Assembly (NCBI GenBank): GCA_016870515.1
Contig: VGBL01000001.1
Location: 124,001 to 188,000 of the forward strand
Length of the DNA stretch: 64,000 bases
Direction of reading: 5' to 3'
From: Actinomycetota bacterium
GTDB lineage: Bacteria > Actinomycetota > Actinomycetes > S36-B12
Part shown: positions 51,850 through 60,111 of the stretch, piece after piece
Numbering within the stretch: the stretch's first letter is position 1
Layout: each line of letters begins with the position of its first letter
Position numbers and translations under genes: made by a program
Notes under the pieces: model-generated
Told to the model about the DNA's origin: nothing
What the model saw: only the letters and a program-made list of their open reading frames with translations
Databases searched by the model: none

Positions 51850-52839
51850 ATGCGCGCGATCGTCATCACCGAGCCCGGCGGCCCGGATGTGCTGTCGTGG
51901 CAAGAGGTCGCCGAGCCCGCGCTCGGCCCCGGCGAGGTGCTGGTCGACGTCGTCGCCACAGCGGTGAACCGCGCCGATCTCCTCCAGCGCCAGGGCTTCT
52001 ACCCCCCTCCACCGGGCGCACCCGACTGGCCCGGCCTGGAGTGCTCAGGTGTCATCGCCCAACTCGGCGACGGAGTCACGTCGCGCTCCGTCGGCGATGA
52101 GGTGTGCTGCCTCCTCTCGGGCGGTGGGTACGCCGAACGGGTCGTCGTCCCCGCCGGGCAGGCCATGGCACTGCCGCCCAGCATCGGCGTGGTGGAAGCC
52201 GCGGGGCTTCCCGAGGTCGCCTGCACGGTGTGGTCAAACCTCGTCATGGTTGCCAACCTCCAGCGCGGGGACTGGCTGCTGGTGCACGGGGGTGGCAGCG
52301 GAATCGGCACGATGGCGATCCAGATCGCGCGCGCACTCGGCGCCCGTGTCGCCGTGACCGCCGGATCGCAGATTAAGCTCGACGCGTGCGCGGCACTGGG
52401 TGCCGAGGTGCTCATCAACTATCGCGAGCAGGACTTCGTCGAGGCCATCTGCGTCGAGACCGGCGGCCGCGGAGTCGACGTCATCCTCGACAACATGGGG
52501 GCTGCCTACCTCGAGCGCAATATCGAGGCCCTCGCCCGCAACGGCCGCATCGTCATCATCGGCATGCAGGGTGGAACCCGATCCGAGGTCGACATCACGG
52601 CGCTGCTCCGTCGCAATGCCGCCGTCCATGCCACCACCCTGCGCGGCCGGCCGACCTCCGAGAAGGTCGAGATCTGCCAGGAGGTCGAGCGCCACGTGTG
52701 GCCGTGGATCGGCGCGGGAATCGTCAAGCCCGTCATAGACCGCGTGATGCCGATCACCGACGCAGCGAGCGCTCACCATGCTCTCGAGGCAGGCCAGGTC
52801 ACCGGCAAGATTGTGCTTAGGGTCACGCCCGGGATCTGA
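51850..52839 (+). CDS. NAD(P)H quinone oxidoreductase, PIG3-like MDR family
   Basis: A 329-residue medium-chain dehydrogenase/reductase without structural zinc ligands: PGEVLVDVVATAVNRADLLQ, the PIG3-type QGFYPPPPGAPDWPGLE, LVHGGGSGIGTMAIQ for NADPH binding, and IIGMQGGTRSEVDI. Members reduce quinones by one electron, protecting against redox cycling. It starts one base after the channel stop, so both are likely on one transcript. It overlaps the convergent HAD gene by 17 bases. Confidence 0.9.
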   Translation: MRAIVITEPGGPDVLSWQEVAEPALGPGEVLVDVVATAVNRADLLQRQGFYPPPPGAPDWPGLECSGVIAQLGDGVTSRSVGDEVCCLLSGGGYAERVVVPAGQAMALPPSIGVVEAAGLPEVACTVWSNLVMVANLQRGDWLLVHGGGSGIGTMAIQIARALGARVAVTAGSQIKLDACAALGAEVLINYREQDFVEAICVETGGRGVDVILDNMGAAYLERNIEALARNGRIVIIGMQGGTRSEVDITALLRRNAAVHATTLRGRPTSEKVEICQEVERHVWPWIGAGIVKPVIDRVMPITDAASAHHALEAGQVTGKIVLRVTPGI

Positions 52840-53776
52840 AAGGATCCCTACTCTCCTCGACGAGCAGCGCGTCGATGAGTTGAGCCACGCCCTCCTCGCT
52901 GTTGGGCGGGAGCACGTGAGTGGCGATTTCGATTACCTCGGGATGCGCATTGGCCATCGCATACGACGTACCGGCCCAGGCCAGCATCGGCAGATCGTTA
53001 GGGCCATCACCCGCAGCCACCACGTGCAGTGGACCGTGGCCCTCGGCGGCCGCCACTCTCGCAAGGGTCGTCGCCTTGCTCACCCCCGGAGCGCTGATCT
53101 CAAGCAACGAGTCATCGAACCCCGCGTGCGTGACCTCCACCAATCCGTCGAGTATGTCGTGACCGCCGAGGATGAATCGCTTCGGATCGATCGCGAACCC
53201 ATCACCGGGTCGCGCCAGAATCTTGACGACGTCGTCGTAGCGAATGAGCTCCTCGATGGGGGCGACGTGGGTCTCGCGCGGCACCGGCCAGCGAGGCGTG
53301 TAGCCATCGGCGAGGGCGAACTCCGTGGCATCGGCCAGCGTGGCATCGAGATCGTCGTACGACGATCCGCCCGTCGGAGCGAGCCTGCCTCCCGGCCGAG
53401 CGCGCTCCACGGCGAAGGCAACCCCGGGCATCGCAGCGCGCAGGCGATCGACCGTCTCCAGGGCCTGATCGTGCGAGAGCGGAAACACCTCGGTTACATG
53501 CCCGTCGGCAAGGTCGAGCACGACGGCCCCATTGGCAGCGATGCCCACCCCCCGGTGGCCGGTCATCTCAACGACGGGGGAGATCCACCGCGGCGGGCGA
53601 CCGGTCACGATCACCAGGTCGAGGTCGCTGTCGCGAAGCGCATCGAGGGCGTCGCAGGTGCGTCGGCCGACCGAGCCGTCGGGGAGCAGGAGGGTTCCGT
53701 CGAGATCGGAGGCGACGAGTCGGACTCCTGAGGGGACCGGGATCGCTGACGAAGCCTCCGATTCCACGAACCCCAT
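52823..53776 (-). CDS. HAD-superfamily (Cof-type) phosphatase
   Basis: About 317 residues from ATG 53776 (an earlier in-frame start at 53833 is possible). Motif I is VASDLDGTLL, motif II VIVTGRPPR, a type IIB cap domain follows, then Lys in PGVSKATTLARV and motif IV VAAGDGPNDLPML. Cof-type members dephosphorylate sugar phosphates or flavin/nucleotide intermediates in the cytoplasm; substrate unknown. Divergent from trpB2. Confidence 0.87.
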   Translation of the reverse strand: MGFVESEASSAIPVPSGVRLVASDLDGTLLLPDGSVGRRTCDALDALRDSDLDLVIVTGRPPRWISPVVEMTGHRGVGIAANGAVVLDLADGHVTEVFPLSHDQALETVDRLRAAMPGVAFAVERARPGGRLAPTGGSSYDDLDATLADATEFALADGYTPRWPVPRETHVAPIEELIRYDDVVKILARPGDGFAIDPKRFILGGHDILDGLVEVTHAGFDDSLLEISAPGVSKATTLARVAAAEGHGPLHVVAAGDGPNDLPMLAWAGTSYAMANAHPEVIEIATHVLPPNSEEGVAQLIDALLVEESRDPFRSRA

Positions 53777-53847
53777 GCTGTCAGGTCGGGTATCGTCGCA
53801 AGCACCCGGTGCTTCCCCCGGGCAGCCTGACACCGAAAGGCAGGTCC

Positions 53848-55215
53848 ATGGACGACACCGTGCAGCAGCACAAATACGTGCTCAGCGAAGACCAGATGCC
53901 CACTACCTGGTACAACCTCATCGCCGACCTACCGGCGCCGCCCCCGCCGCCGCTGCATCCTGGCCGCATGGATCCGGTCGGCCCTGACGATCTGGCGCCG
54001 CTCTTCCCGATGGACCTCATCATGCAGGAGGTCACCGGCGAGCGTTACGTTGAGATTCCTGGCGGTGTTCTCGACGTCTACCGCCAGTGGCGTCCGTCGC
54101 CGCTCTTTCGTGCACATCGCCTCGAGAAGTTGCTCGGCACCCCCGCTCGCATGTACTACAAGTACGAGGGTGTCTCGCCCGCCGGCTCGCACAAGCCCAA
54201 CACATCGGTGCCGCAGGCCTACTACAACAAGAAGGAAGGCACCAAGAAGCTCACCACCGAGACCGGTGCCGGACAGTGGGGCACGGCACTCGCCTTCGCG
54301 TGCGCTCTCTTCGGCCTCGAGTGCGAGGTGTGGCAGGTCGGCGCGTCGTACGACGCCAAGCCCTACCGCCGCCTCATGATCGAGACTTTCGGGGCCGAGG
54401 TGCATCGTTCGCCCTCCGACGTGACGGCGATCGGCCGCGAGTTGGCGAAGGACCCCAACAACTGGTCCGGGTCGCTCGGCATCGCGATCTCTGAGGCCGT
54501 CGAGGTGGCCGCCACCAACGACGACACCCGCTACGCGCTGGGCTCGGTGCTCAACCACGTCCTGCTGCACCAGACGATCATCGGCGAGGAGGCCCTGCTG
54601 CAGCTGCAGATGGCCGGCGATACGCCAACCCACATCGTCGGGTGCACGGGTGGCGGATCCAACTTTGCGGGCCTGTCGTTCCCGTTCCTGCGCGAGAAGC
54701 TGGCCGGCAAGATCAACCCGCAGATTACCGCGGTCGAGCCTGCCTCATGCCCATCGCTCACGCGCGGTGTCTATGCCTACGACTTCGGCGACACCGCGGG
54801 CATGACACCGCTCATGAAGATGCACACGCTGGGGCATCAGTTCATCCCCGACCCCATTCACGCCGGTGGCCTGCGCTACCACGGCATGGCGCCGCTCATC
54901 TCGCACGTCTACGAACTCGGCCTGATGGACGCCGTTGCCATCTCGCAGACGGAGTGCTTCGCCGGTGCGGTCAAGTTCGCTCGCAGCGAGGGCATCGTGC
55001 CCGCGCCCGAGCCCACGCACGCCATCGCCCAAGCGATCCGCTTGGCCGAGCAGGCCAAGCAGACGGGCGAGGAGACGGTGATCCTCACCGCGCTCTGCGG
55101 CCACGGCCACTTTGACCTCGCGGCCTACGAGAACTTCCTCGCCGGCACGATGGTCGACGAGGCACTCTCCGACGAGCGCTTCGCCCCGGCACTGGCCAAC
55201 CTGCCGCAGGTTTAA
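53848..55215 (+). CDS. trpB2: tryptophan synthase beta-like PLP enzyme (TrpB2 type)
   Basis: A 455-residue PLP enzyme. Lys116 in PAGSHKPNTSVPQA binds the cofactor, TETGAGQWGTALAFA and GCTGGGSNFAGL are the expected glycine loops, and the extra N-terminal block with RPSPLFRAHRLEKLLG and an insertion around residues 10-70 is typical of TrpB2 rather than TrpB1. TrpB2 proteins make tryptophan from serine and indole, often without a TrpA partner; none is adjacent. The ATG has GAAAGGCAGG seven bases upstream. Followed by a strong hairpin. Confidence 0.9.
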   Translation: MDDTVQQHKYVLSEDQMPTTWYNLIADLPAPPPPPLHPGRMDPVGPDDLAPLFPMDLIMQEVTGERYVEIPGGVLDVYRQWRPSPLFRAHRLEKLLGTPARMYYKYEGVSPAGSHKPNTSVPQAYYNKKEGTKKLTTETGAGQWGTALAFACALFGLECEVWQVGASYDAKPYRRLMIETFGAEVHRSPSDVTAIGRELAKDPNNWSGSLGIAISEAVEVAATNDDTRYALGSVLNHVLLHQTIIGEEALLQLQMAGDTPTHIVGCTGGGSNFAGLSFPFLREKLAGKINPQITAVEPASCPSLTRGVYAYDFGDTAGMTPLMKMHTLGHQFIPDPIHAGGLRYHGMAPLISHVYELGLMDAVAISQTECFAGAVKFARSEGIVPAPEPTHAIAQAIRLAEQAKQTGEETVILTALCGHGHFDLAAYENFLAGTMVDEALSDERFAPALANLPQV

Positions 55216-55226
55216 AGCCGATCCGA

Positions 55227-55266
55227 GGCTGAGGGGCGTTCCGCACGAGCGGGGCGCCCCTCAGCC
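55227..55266. terminator. bidirectional 12-bp hairpin terminator after trpB2
   Basis: Perfect stem GGCTGAGGGGCG (55227-55238) / CGCCCCTCAGCC (55255-55266) with a 16-base loop. It overlaps the last codons of the convergent lipoprotein gene and can serve both. Confidence 0.75.
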
Positions 55267-56136
55267 GTTGACCGGCAGGCTCCACCGGGCAACCACCTGG
55301 GTCACCGTCACCTCAGCGTCACCCGTCACCAGCTTGCCCGTCAGGGTCACGGTGCCCAGCCGCTCCTCGCGCGGAGGAAACAGCGTGACGACCACATCGC
55401 TGAGCTCATTGCCGGTGCCCGTCACTGATCCGATGATTCCGGTGCTCGGACGATCGATCGCGACGAACGTCGACTCCTGCACGAGGCCGTCGGCGCCGAC
55501 CAACTGCACGACCGCCTGCTGATTGCGACGTCCCGTGACGATGACCCTCGACGAGATGCCGGGCGCGACATCGCGGATAACCTCGACGGCGCCCGCAACC
55601 CCATCGAGGGTGAGCGCAACTGCGCCCAGCGACGAATTGGTCGCTGGTTCAGGGCCCAGGGGGCGGATATCGAGCGCCAGCGTGCCGTCGGGGCGCACGT
55701 TGACTCTGAGCACGCCGAAGGCGATGTCGCCGGTCGGCGTAGCCAGCAAGCCGTTGGGGCCCGGCTGGGGCATTTCGGCCGTCGTGCCGTCCTCGGCCGG
55801 GCGCCAGCCCAGGCTCAGCAGCGCCTGCTCGGTCGTCATCGTTCCCGCGAGGCGCTGTGGCGCGCCGGTAAACCACGAGATCTCGTTTTGCGTGCGGGCA
55901 AGCGTCAGTCGAATGGGGTCACCGCCCGACACCAGCGACGCATCCTCCGCGCGCTGCACGAATATCACCTGACTGCCGGCAGATCCGGGGCGTACGGGTG
56001 CGGGCATGGCAGTGCCCGTCGGTGAGGGCGACGGACCTGCACTGGACGACGCGGAGCTCGGCGTGGGATCAGCGCTGCCAGCGGGCGAGCATGCCGCGAG
56101 GAAGACGATGCTCATCGCGGCGACCAGCCGCCGCAT
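55261..56136 (-). CDS. secreted lipoprotein with GerMN/Gmad-like beta domains
   Basis: A 291-residue lipoprotein: signal with lipobox VFLAACSPAG (Cys16), a long Ser/Pro/Thr linker, then a region (VIFVQRAEDASLVSGGDPIR, split; TTEQALLSLGWRPAEDG; VRPDGTLALDIRPLG) reminiscent of GerM-type domains found in actinobacterial lipoproteins. The domain call is tentative. The ATG overlaps the serS stop (ATGA), so it is co-translated with seryl-tRNA synthetase, an unusual pairing that probably reflects only operon position. Confidence 0.68.
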   Translation of the reverse strand: MRRLVAAMSIVFLAACSPAGSADPTPSSASSSAGPSPSPTGTAMPAPVRPGSAGSQVIFVQRAEDASLVSGGDPIRLTLARTQNEISWFTGAPQRLAGTMTTEQALLSLGWRPAEDGTTAEMPQPGPNGLLATPTGDIAFGVLRVNVRPDGTLALDIRPLGPEPATNSSLGAVALTLDGVAGAVEVIRDVAPGISSRVIVTGRRNQQAVVQLVGADGLVQESTFVAIDRPSTGIIGSVTGTGNELSDVVVTLFPPREERLGTVTLTGKLVTGDAEVTVTQVVARWSLPVNG

Positions 56137-57440
56137 CAGGATGGCTCGAGGACGTCGGTGCCGAGGAGGGGCCGCAGGGCTGCGGGCACGGTGACCGATC
56201 CGTCGGCCTGCTGGTGGTTTTCGAGCAGCGCCACGATGATGCGGGGCATCGCGCACAGGGTGCCGTTGAGCGTCGCTAGCGCGCGGGTGTCATCGCCGTC
56301 ACGCATGCGGATGCCGAGGCGGCGAGCCTGAAACTCCGTGGTGTTGGAGGTCGACGTCACCTCGCGATAGGTGCCCTGCGTGGGAATCCACGCCTCGATG
56401 TCGAACTTGCGCGCCGCGCTCGAGCCCAGGTCGCCGGTGGCGACGTCGATGACGCGGTAGGGAATCTCGAGCTTGTCCATGAACTCGCGCTCCCAGCCGA
56501 GGATGCGCTCGTGCTCGGCCTCGGCGGCCTCCGGGCGACAGAAGACAAACATCTCGACCTTGTCGAACTGGTGAACACGGATGATGCCGTGGGTGTCCTT
56601 GCCGTAGGACCCGGCCTCGCGGCGGAAGCACGACGACCAGCCGACGTAGCGCAGCGGCAGCGCATCACCCGGAAGGATCTCGTCAGAATGCAGCCCGGCG
56701 AGTGGCACCTCGGCCGTGCCGACGAGATACATGTCGTCGGACTCGATGCGGTAGACGTTCTCCGCCGCCTGGCCGAGGAATCCGGTGCCCTCCATAGCGC
56801 GCGGAGCAACGAGCACCGGAGGGATGACGGGGATGAAGCCATTTGACGTCGCCTGCGCGACCGCAAGGTTGAGAAGTGCGAGTTCGAGCATCGCGCCCGG
56901 ACCGGTGAGGAAGTAGAAGCGGGACCCCGACACCTTGGCGCCGCGCTCGACGTCGATCGCACCGAGCATCTCGCCGAGTTCGAGGTGGTCACGTGGCGCG
57001 AAGCCCTCGGTGCCGAAGTCACGCGGGGTCCCCACCACCTCGAGTACGGCGAAGTCCTCCTCGCCGCCTACGGGCGACCGCATGTCTACGACATTGGAGA
57101 CCAGCAGCCAGGCTTCGTCGGTCTCCTGGGTGGCGCGCGCAGCATCGGCATCAGCCTGCTTCACGCGCTCGGCCAGCCCGCCCGCCGTCGCCATCAGCGC
57201 ATCCAGCTCCGCGCGCACTTGCGCATCGTCGGGGTTCTTCTTGGCCGCACCCTGCAGGGGCCCGATCTGCTTGGAGAGCTGCTTCTGCTCCGCCCGGAGC
57301 TGGTCGTAAGTGTGCTGGGCCTGGCGGCGCTGCTGATCGAGGGCTACCAGCCGATCGACCAGGGCGACGTCCTCTCCCCGGCGACGCTGCGACTCCCGCA
57401 GGACATCGGGCGTCTCGCGCAGCACTCTGGGGTCGATCAC
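56136..57440 (-). CDS. serS: seryl-tRNA synthetase
   Basis: A 434-residue class II synthetase: N-terminal tRNA-binding coiled coil (residues 25-105, rich in Arg/Gln/Glu), motif 1 region around [28 protein letters not shown], motif 2 [20 protein letters not shown] with QFDKVEMF, and motif 3 in [20 protein letters not shown]. It charges tRNA-Ser; two such tRNAs are in this window. The GTG start is six bases after TAGCCT, so the mRNA is likely leaderless. Confidence 0.96.
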   Translation of the reverse strand: MIDPRVLRETPDVLRESQRRRGEDVALVDRLVALDQQRRQAQHTYDQLRAEQKQLSKQIGPLQGAAKKNPDDAQVRAELDALMATAGGLAERVKQADADAARATQETDEAWLLVSNVVDMRSPVGGEEDFAVLEVVGTPRDFGTEGFAPRDHLELGEMLGAIDVERGAKVSGSRFYFLTGPGAMLELALLNLAVAQATSNGFIPVIPPVLVAPRAMEGTGFLGQAAENVYRIESDDMYLVGTAEVPLAGLHSDEILPGDALPLRYVGWSSCFRREAGSYGKDTHGIIRVHQFDKVEMFVFCRPEAAEAEHERILGWEREFMDKLEIPYRVIDVATGDLGSSAARKFDIEAWIPTQGTYREVTSTSNTTEFQARRLGIRMRDGDDTRALATLNGTLCAMPRIIVALLENHQQADGSVTVPAALRPLLGTDVLEPS

Positions 57441-57446
57441 GCGTCA

Positions 57447-57452
57447 AGGCTA
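57447..57452 (-). promoter_or_regulatory. -10 hexamer TAGCCT, six bases before GTG at 57440 (leaderless, serS)
   Basis: On the minus strand TAGCCT, TGACGC, GTG. Same hexamer and spacing as three other genes here. Confidence 0.6.
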
Positions 57453-57632
57453 GGGGTAGTGGCCGTTCCCACCCTGATCGGTACCGGGGCGCCTGCCTGG
57501 ATCGCGGCGGCGACGTCGCGTCGCAGTATCCGAGCTGGACAATCAGACAGGACCAACAAGTCTGCGCTGCACTTCGGTCATGGCACCCTCGCCCCTTTGT
57601 GCCCGATCCCCGCGGGCACCGAGGAGCTTCCG

Positions 57633-58229
57633 TTGGACTATTGCTGGCTGACTGAGAAGGCGCAGGCTCGACCTGCGGGCGACAAGTCCTGGGGCGCTTT
57701 CGCCACTGAGTCCATCTCCAAGGGCGAGACCGTCGCCGCGTTCGGCGGCTGGGTCGTCACCCTGGCCCAGCTCGAGCAGATGACGCTCGACCTCCAGCAC
57801 CGGTCCATCCAGATCAATGCCGACCTCTGCCTCGTCTCCGACGAGATGCCGGAGCCCGGCGACATGTTCAACTACTCCTGCGAGTCCAATTGCGGCCGCG
57901 CCGGAACCCAGCCCCTGGTCGCGATGCGCGATATCGCGCCTGGCGGGGAGATCAACTTCGACTACGCCCTCGGCGATCTCAGCTACTGCCACGAGTTCCG
58001 CTGCCTGTGCGGCGTGGGCACGTGCCGCGGCGTGGTGACCGGCTCAAACGGGCGCAACCAGGAGCTCCAGGCGAAGTACGACAGGTGGATCTCGCCCTAC
58101 CTCGTCAGCCGTATCGCCGCCCTACTCCAGAGGCAGCCCGTAGCCTGGGAGCGTGCTCCCCGACGGCTACACCGCGCGTCCCCTCGACTTCGTCGAGGTC
58201 GACGGTCTCCTAGATGGCTCCGACGTTGA
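57633..58229 (+). CDS. SET-domain protein methyltransferase
   Basis: A 198-residue protein if started at TTG 57633, which has GAGGAG about six bases upstream; a GTG at 57459 in the same frame would add 58 residues without clear homology. The SET core is visible: SWGAFATESISKGETVAAFG, MFNYSCESNCGR (the NHSC-type pseudoknot motif with Tyr for His) and GGEINFDYAL, followed by a post-SET zinc motif FRCLCGVGTCRG (CxCx4C). It should methylate a protein lysine using S-adenosylmethionine. The last 77 bases overlap the next gene and encode an Arg-rich tail. Confidence 0.8.
   Translation: MDYCWLTEKAQARPAGDKSWGAFATESISKGETVAAFGGWVVTLAQLEQMTLDLQHRSIQINADLCLVSDEMPEPGDMFNYSCESNCGRAGTQPLVAMRDIAPGGEINFDYALGDLSYCHEFRCLCGVGTCRGVVTGSNGRNQELQAKYDRWISPYLVSRIAALLQRQPVAWERAPRRLHRASPRLRRGRRSPRWLRR
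58141..58146 (+). promoter_or_regulatory. -10 hexamer TAGCCT, six bases before GTG at 58153 (leaderless)
   Basis: TAGCCT, GGGAGC, GTG. It lies inside the SET gene, giving the GNAT gene its own promoter. Confidence 0.55.
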
Positions 58230-59112
58230 CCTTGCCCACTCCGTCGTCCAGGCGGCCGACATCGGTGTTCTGGCGATCGCGGAGGCGAGCCGCGAATCCA
58301 CCCGCGCCAACCTCGCCAACCCCGATGCCCTCGTCGCCGAGCACCGACTGGTCTTCTCCCCCGATGACGCTCCCGTCGGGCTCCTGATGATGGAGAAGGA
58401 CCCCGCCGCCAAGACGTTCTACATCGATTCGTACGCCGCTCCCCGGTACGGCCGCGCTCTCCTGGCACCGCTGCTCGACATGGGCATCGAGGTCGCGGGC
58501 CGTCTGCGGGAGTCAGACGACTGGAAGATCGAGGCCGGGGCCTTCGAGCAGGATGAGGTCTACGTCGACACCCTGGAGGCGGCGGGCTTCCACGAGATCC
58601 GTCGCTTCTGGCACATGCACATCGAGCTCGGGCCCGACCACCTGGCCGATCCCGAGCCACCCGACGGGGTGACGATGACGGTGGTCGAGTCCGATGCGGA
58701 TCGACGCATGCTCCATCAGATCGACGAGATGTCCTTCGCCGCGCACTTCGGCTTCGTGCCGCATCCCTACGAGGATTGGATCAGTTGGTTCCGCGACCGT
58801 CGCGACACTCGCCCCGATCTGTGGTGGCTAGCGTGGTACGACGGTGAACCCGTAGGCCTGTGCATGCAGGACGACTCACGCACCGAACGCAATGCGGGGC
58901 ATGTGCGCGTGCTCGGGGTGGTGCCGACGGCTCGCGGCCGGGGCATCGCGCGTTGGCTGCTCCAGCGGTCCTTCGCCCAGGCCGCGGTCGAGGGGCGGAC
59001 GGCGATGACGCTCACGGTGGACAGCGACAACACCACCGGGGCGACCGCCCTCTACGACGGGGTCGGCATGCGCCCCGAGCGAATGGTCGTCCTCTTCCGG
59101 CGCCCCGCCTGA
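58153..59112 (+). CDS. GNAT-family N-acetyltransferase, tandem-domain
   Basis: A 319-residue protein with two GNAT-like halves. The C-terminal half has the acetyl-CoA signature VVPTARGRGIARWLLQRSF and TLTVDSDNTTGATALYDGVG with the usual GMRPERMVVLF ending; the N-terminal half is degenerate. Overall layout resembles actinobacterial two-domain acetyltransferases such as the mycothiol-synthase-like group, but the acceptor cannot be told. GTG start six bases after TAGCCT. It begins inside the SET gene (77-base overlap). Confidence 0.85.
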   Translation: MLPDGYTARPLDFVEVDGLLDGSDVDLAHSVVQAADIGVLAIAEASRESTRANLANPDALVAEHRLVFSPDDAPVGLLMMEKDPAAKTFYIDSYAAPRYGRALLAPLLDMGIEVAGRLRESDDWKIEAGAFEQDEVYVDTLEAAGFHEIRRFWHMHIELGPDHLADPEPPDGVTMTVVESDADRRMLHQIDEMSFAAHFGFVPHPYEDWISWFRDRRDTRPDLWWLAWYDGEPVGLCMQDDSRTERNAGHVRVLGVVPTARGRGIARWLLQRSFAQAAVEGRTAMTLTVDSDNTTGATALYDGVGMRPERMVVLFRRPA

Positions 59113-59260
59113 CTTGCCCTTCGGCAAGTCGAGGGCGAATCCCCGCTACCCCCGCCGAATCGGCGGTGTCACGGCCTGGCCAGCACCACCACGACCAGGA
59201 GGACCGCGGCCCCGCGGTCCGGCCCTCATCGGGCAGTTCAGCCGCCCGAAACGGGCGGCT
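59112..59260 (+). repeat. array of four perfect short palindromes in an intergenic spacer
   Basis: ACTTGCC/GGCAAGT (59112-59118, 59123-59129), CCGCCGA/TCGGCGG (59152-59158, 59160-59166), GGACCGCGG/CCGCGGTCC (59201-59209, 59212-59220) and AGCCGCCCG/CGGGCGGCT (59240-59248, 59252-59260). The first part (59120-59146) matches 22 of 27 bases of 45074-45100, and an alternative arm pair TTCGGC/GCCGAA (59120-59125, 59154-59159) encloses that core. Candidate dispersed palindromic repeat. Confidence 0.55.
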
Positions 59261-59327
59261 CTGCCGCCCAGCCGGCCACCGAGGTCGTCTACGCCTGGCG
59301 CTCCGTCGGCGTGGACCTGACACGCGC

Positions 59328-59356
59328 GAGGGGGTTGCTCATCGAGCGACCCCCTC
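59328..59356. terminator. bidirectional hairpin terminator
   Basis: Stem GAGGGGGTTGCTC / GAGCGACCCCCTC with an ATC loop; 13 pairs including one G-U. It lies between the convergent GNAT and DUF4446 genes, ending seven bases before the latter's stop. Confidence 0.75.
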
Positions 59357-59362
59357 GTCGCA

Positions 59363-59857
59363 TTAGGAGCGACTGCCGGGCGTCTGACAGATGGCGTCCT
59401 CGAGAGCCTGGGACTCCTCGGGAGACAGCGTCACCTCAGCCATGCCGCCGCGGATCTCCTTGATGTAGGTGCGGGACTCACTGCGCGCATGCACGGTCGT
59501 GAGAATGAATCCGTTGCCGCAGTCATCGACCAAGGCAACGCTGAAGGACATACGACCGCCCATGTCGCCGAAGGCGTCGTAGCGGATGAGGCCCATATGG
59601 CGGATTGCCCGATTGAGCTCCGACTGCGTTGCTCGTATCGAGGCTGCCAAGGCGGCAACATCGTCGCGCAGCGCCTCCACCTCCTCGGACTTGCGTGCGA
59701 CCACCTCGACGAAAGACTCGCGCCCGTCTGCCGCATCGAGGACTCGGTATTGCTGACGCATGCGACGCGTGCGCGTGAGCAGGAAAACTCCTAGGAGGAG
59801 GGACAACACCGCGACAGCGGCAATGGCGATCACGCTCGTCTGCGTGTCCCAGGTCAT
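59363..59857 (-). CDS. DUF4446 family membrane protein
   Basis: A 164-residue protein with an N-terminal membrane helix (SVIAIAAVAVLSLLLGVFLL), a charged coiled-coil (residues 50-85) and the conserved block IRHMGLIRYDAFGDMGGRMS, then FSVALVDDCGNGFILTTVHA and YIKEIRGG, diagnostic of DUF4446. Function unknown. The ATG is six bases after TAGGCT on the minus strand (leaderless). Confidence 0.87.
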   Translation of the reverse strand: MTWDTQTSVIAIAAVAVLSLLLGVFLLTRTRRMRQQYRVLDAADGRESFVEVVARKSEEVEALRDDVAALAASIRATQSELNRAIRHMGLIRYDAFGDMGGRMSFSVALVDDCGNGFILTTVHARSESRTYIKEIRGGMAEVTLSPEESQALEDAICQTPGSRS

Positions 59858-59863
59858 CCCGGC

Positions 59864-59869
59864 AGCCTA
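59864..59869 (-). promoter_or_regulatory. -10 hexamer TAGGCT, six bases before ATG at 59857 (leaderless)
   Basis: Minus strand: TAGGCT, GCCGGG, ATG. A second TAGGCT on the plus strand at 59885-59890 faces the opposite way. Confidence 0.58.
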
Positions 59870-59901
59870 GTGGGAATCGATGGCTAGGCTTCCTGCGTGG
59901 G

Positions 59902-60111
59902 GTGGCTCGATCTGGGTGTTGTTGGCTGACGTTCATCCTCATGCCGGTCTTCATCGGAGCGTGGGTGGCGCTCATCGTGATCGCCGGAATCGCCGTGCTG
60001 GTCGGCGGTTAACTCCAGCAACGCGTCGCCCTGCGGCGCATACGCTTCTTCTCCAACGCAATCCTCGCGGCACTGGCCACTGGGACGCTAGTGGAGTCCA
60101 TGCGCGGCTAG
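59902..60111 (+). pseudogene. small membrane-protein ORF interrupted by an in-frame TAA
   Basis: From GTG 59902 the frame gives 36 residues with a strong hydrophobic segment (FIGAWVALIVIAGIAVLVGG) and stops at TAA 60010-60012. The same frame then stays open for 32 more codons (QRVALRRIRFFSNAILAALA, then TGTLVESMRG) to TAG at 60109, giving a basic stretch and a second weak hydrophobic segment. It reads like one small two-helix protein broken by a nonsense codon, or a genuine 36-residue peptide. A TAGGCT hexamer lies upstream at 59885-59890. No homologue recognised. Confidence 0.33.
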
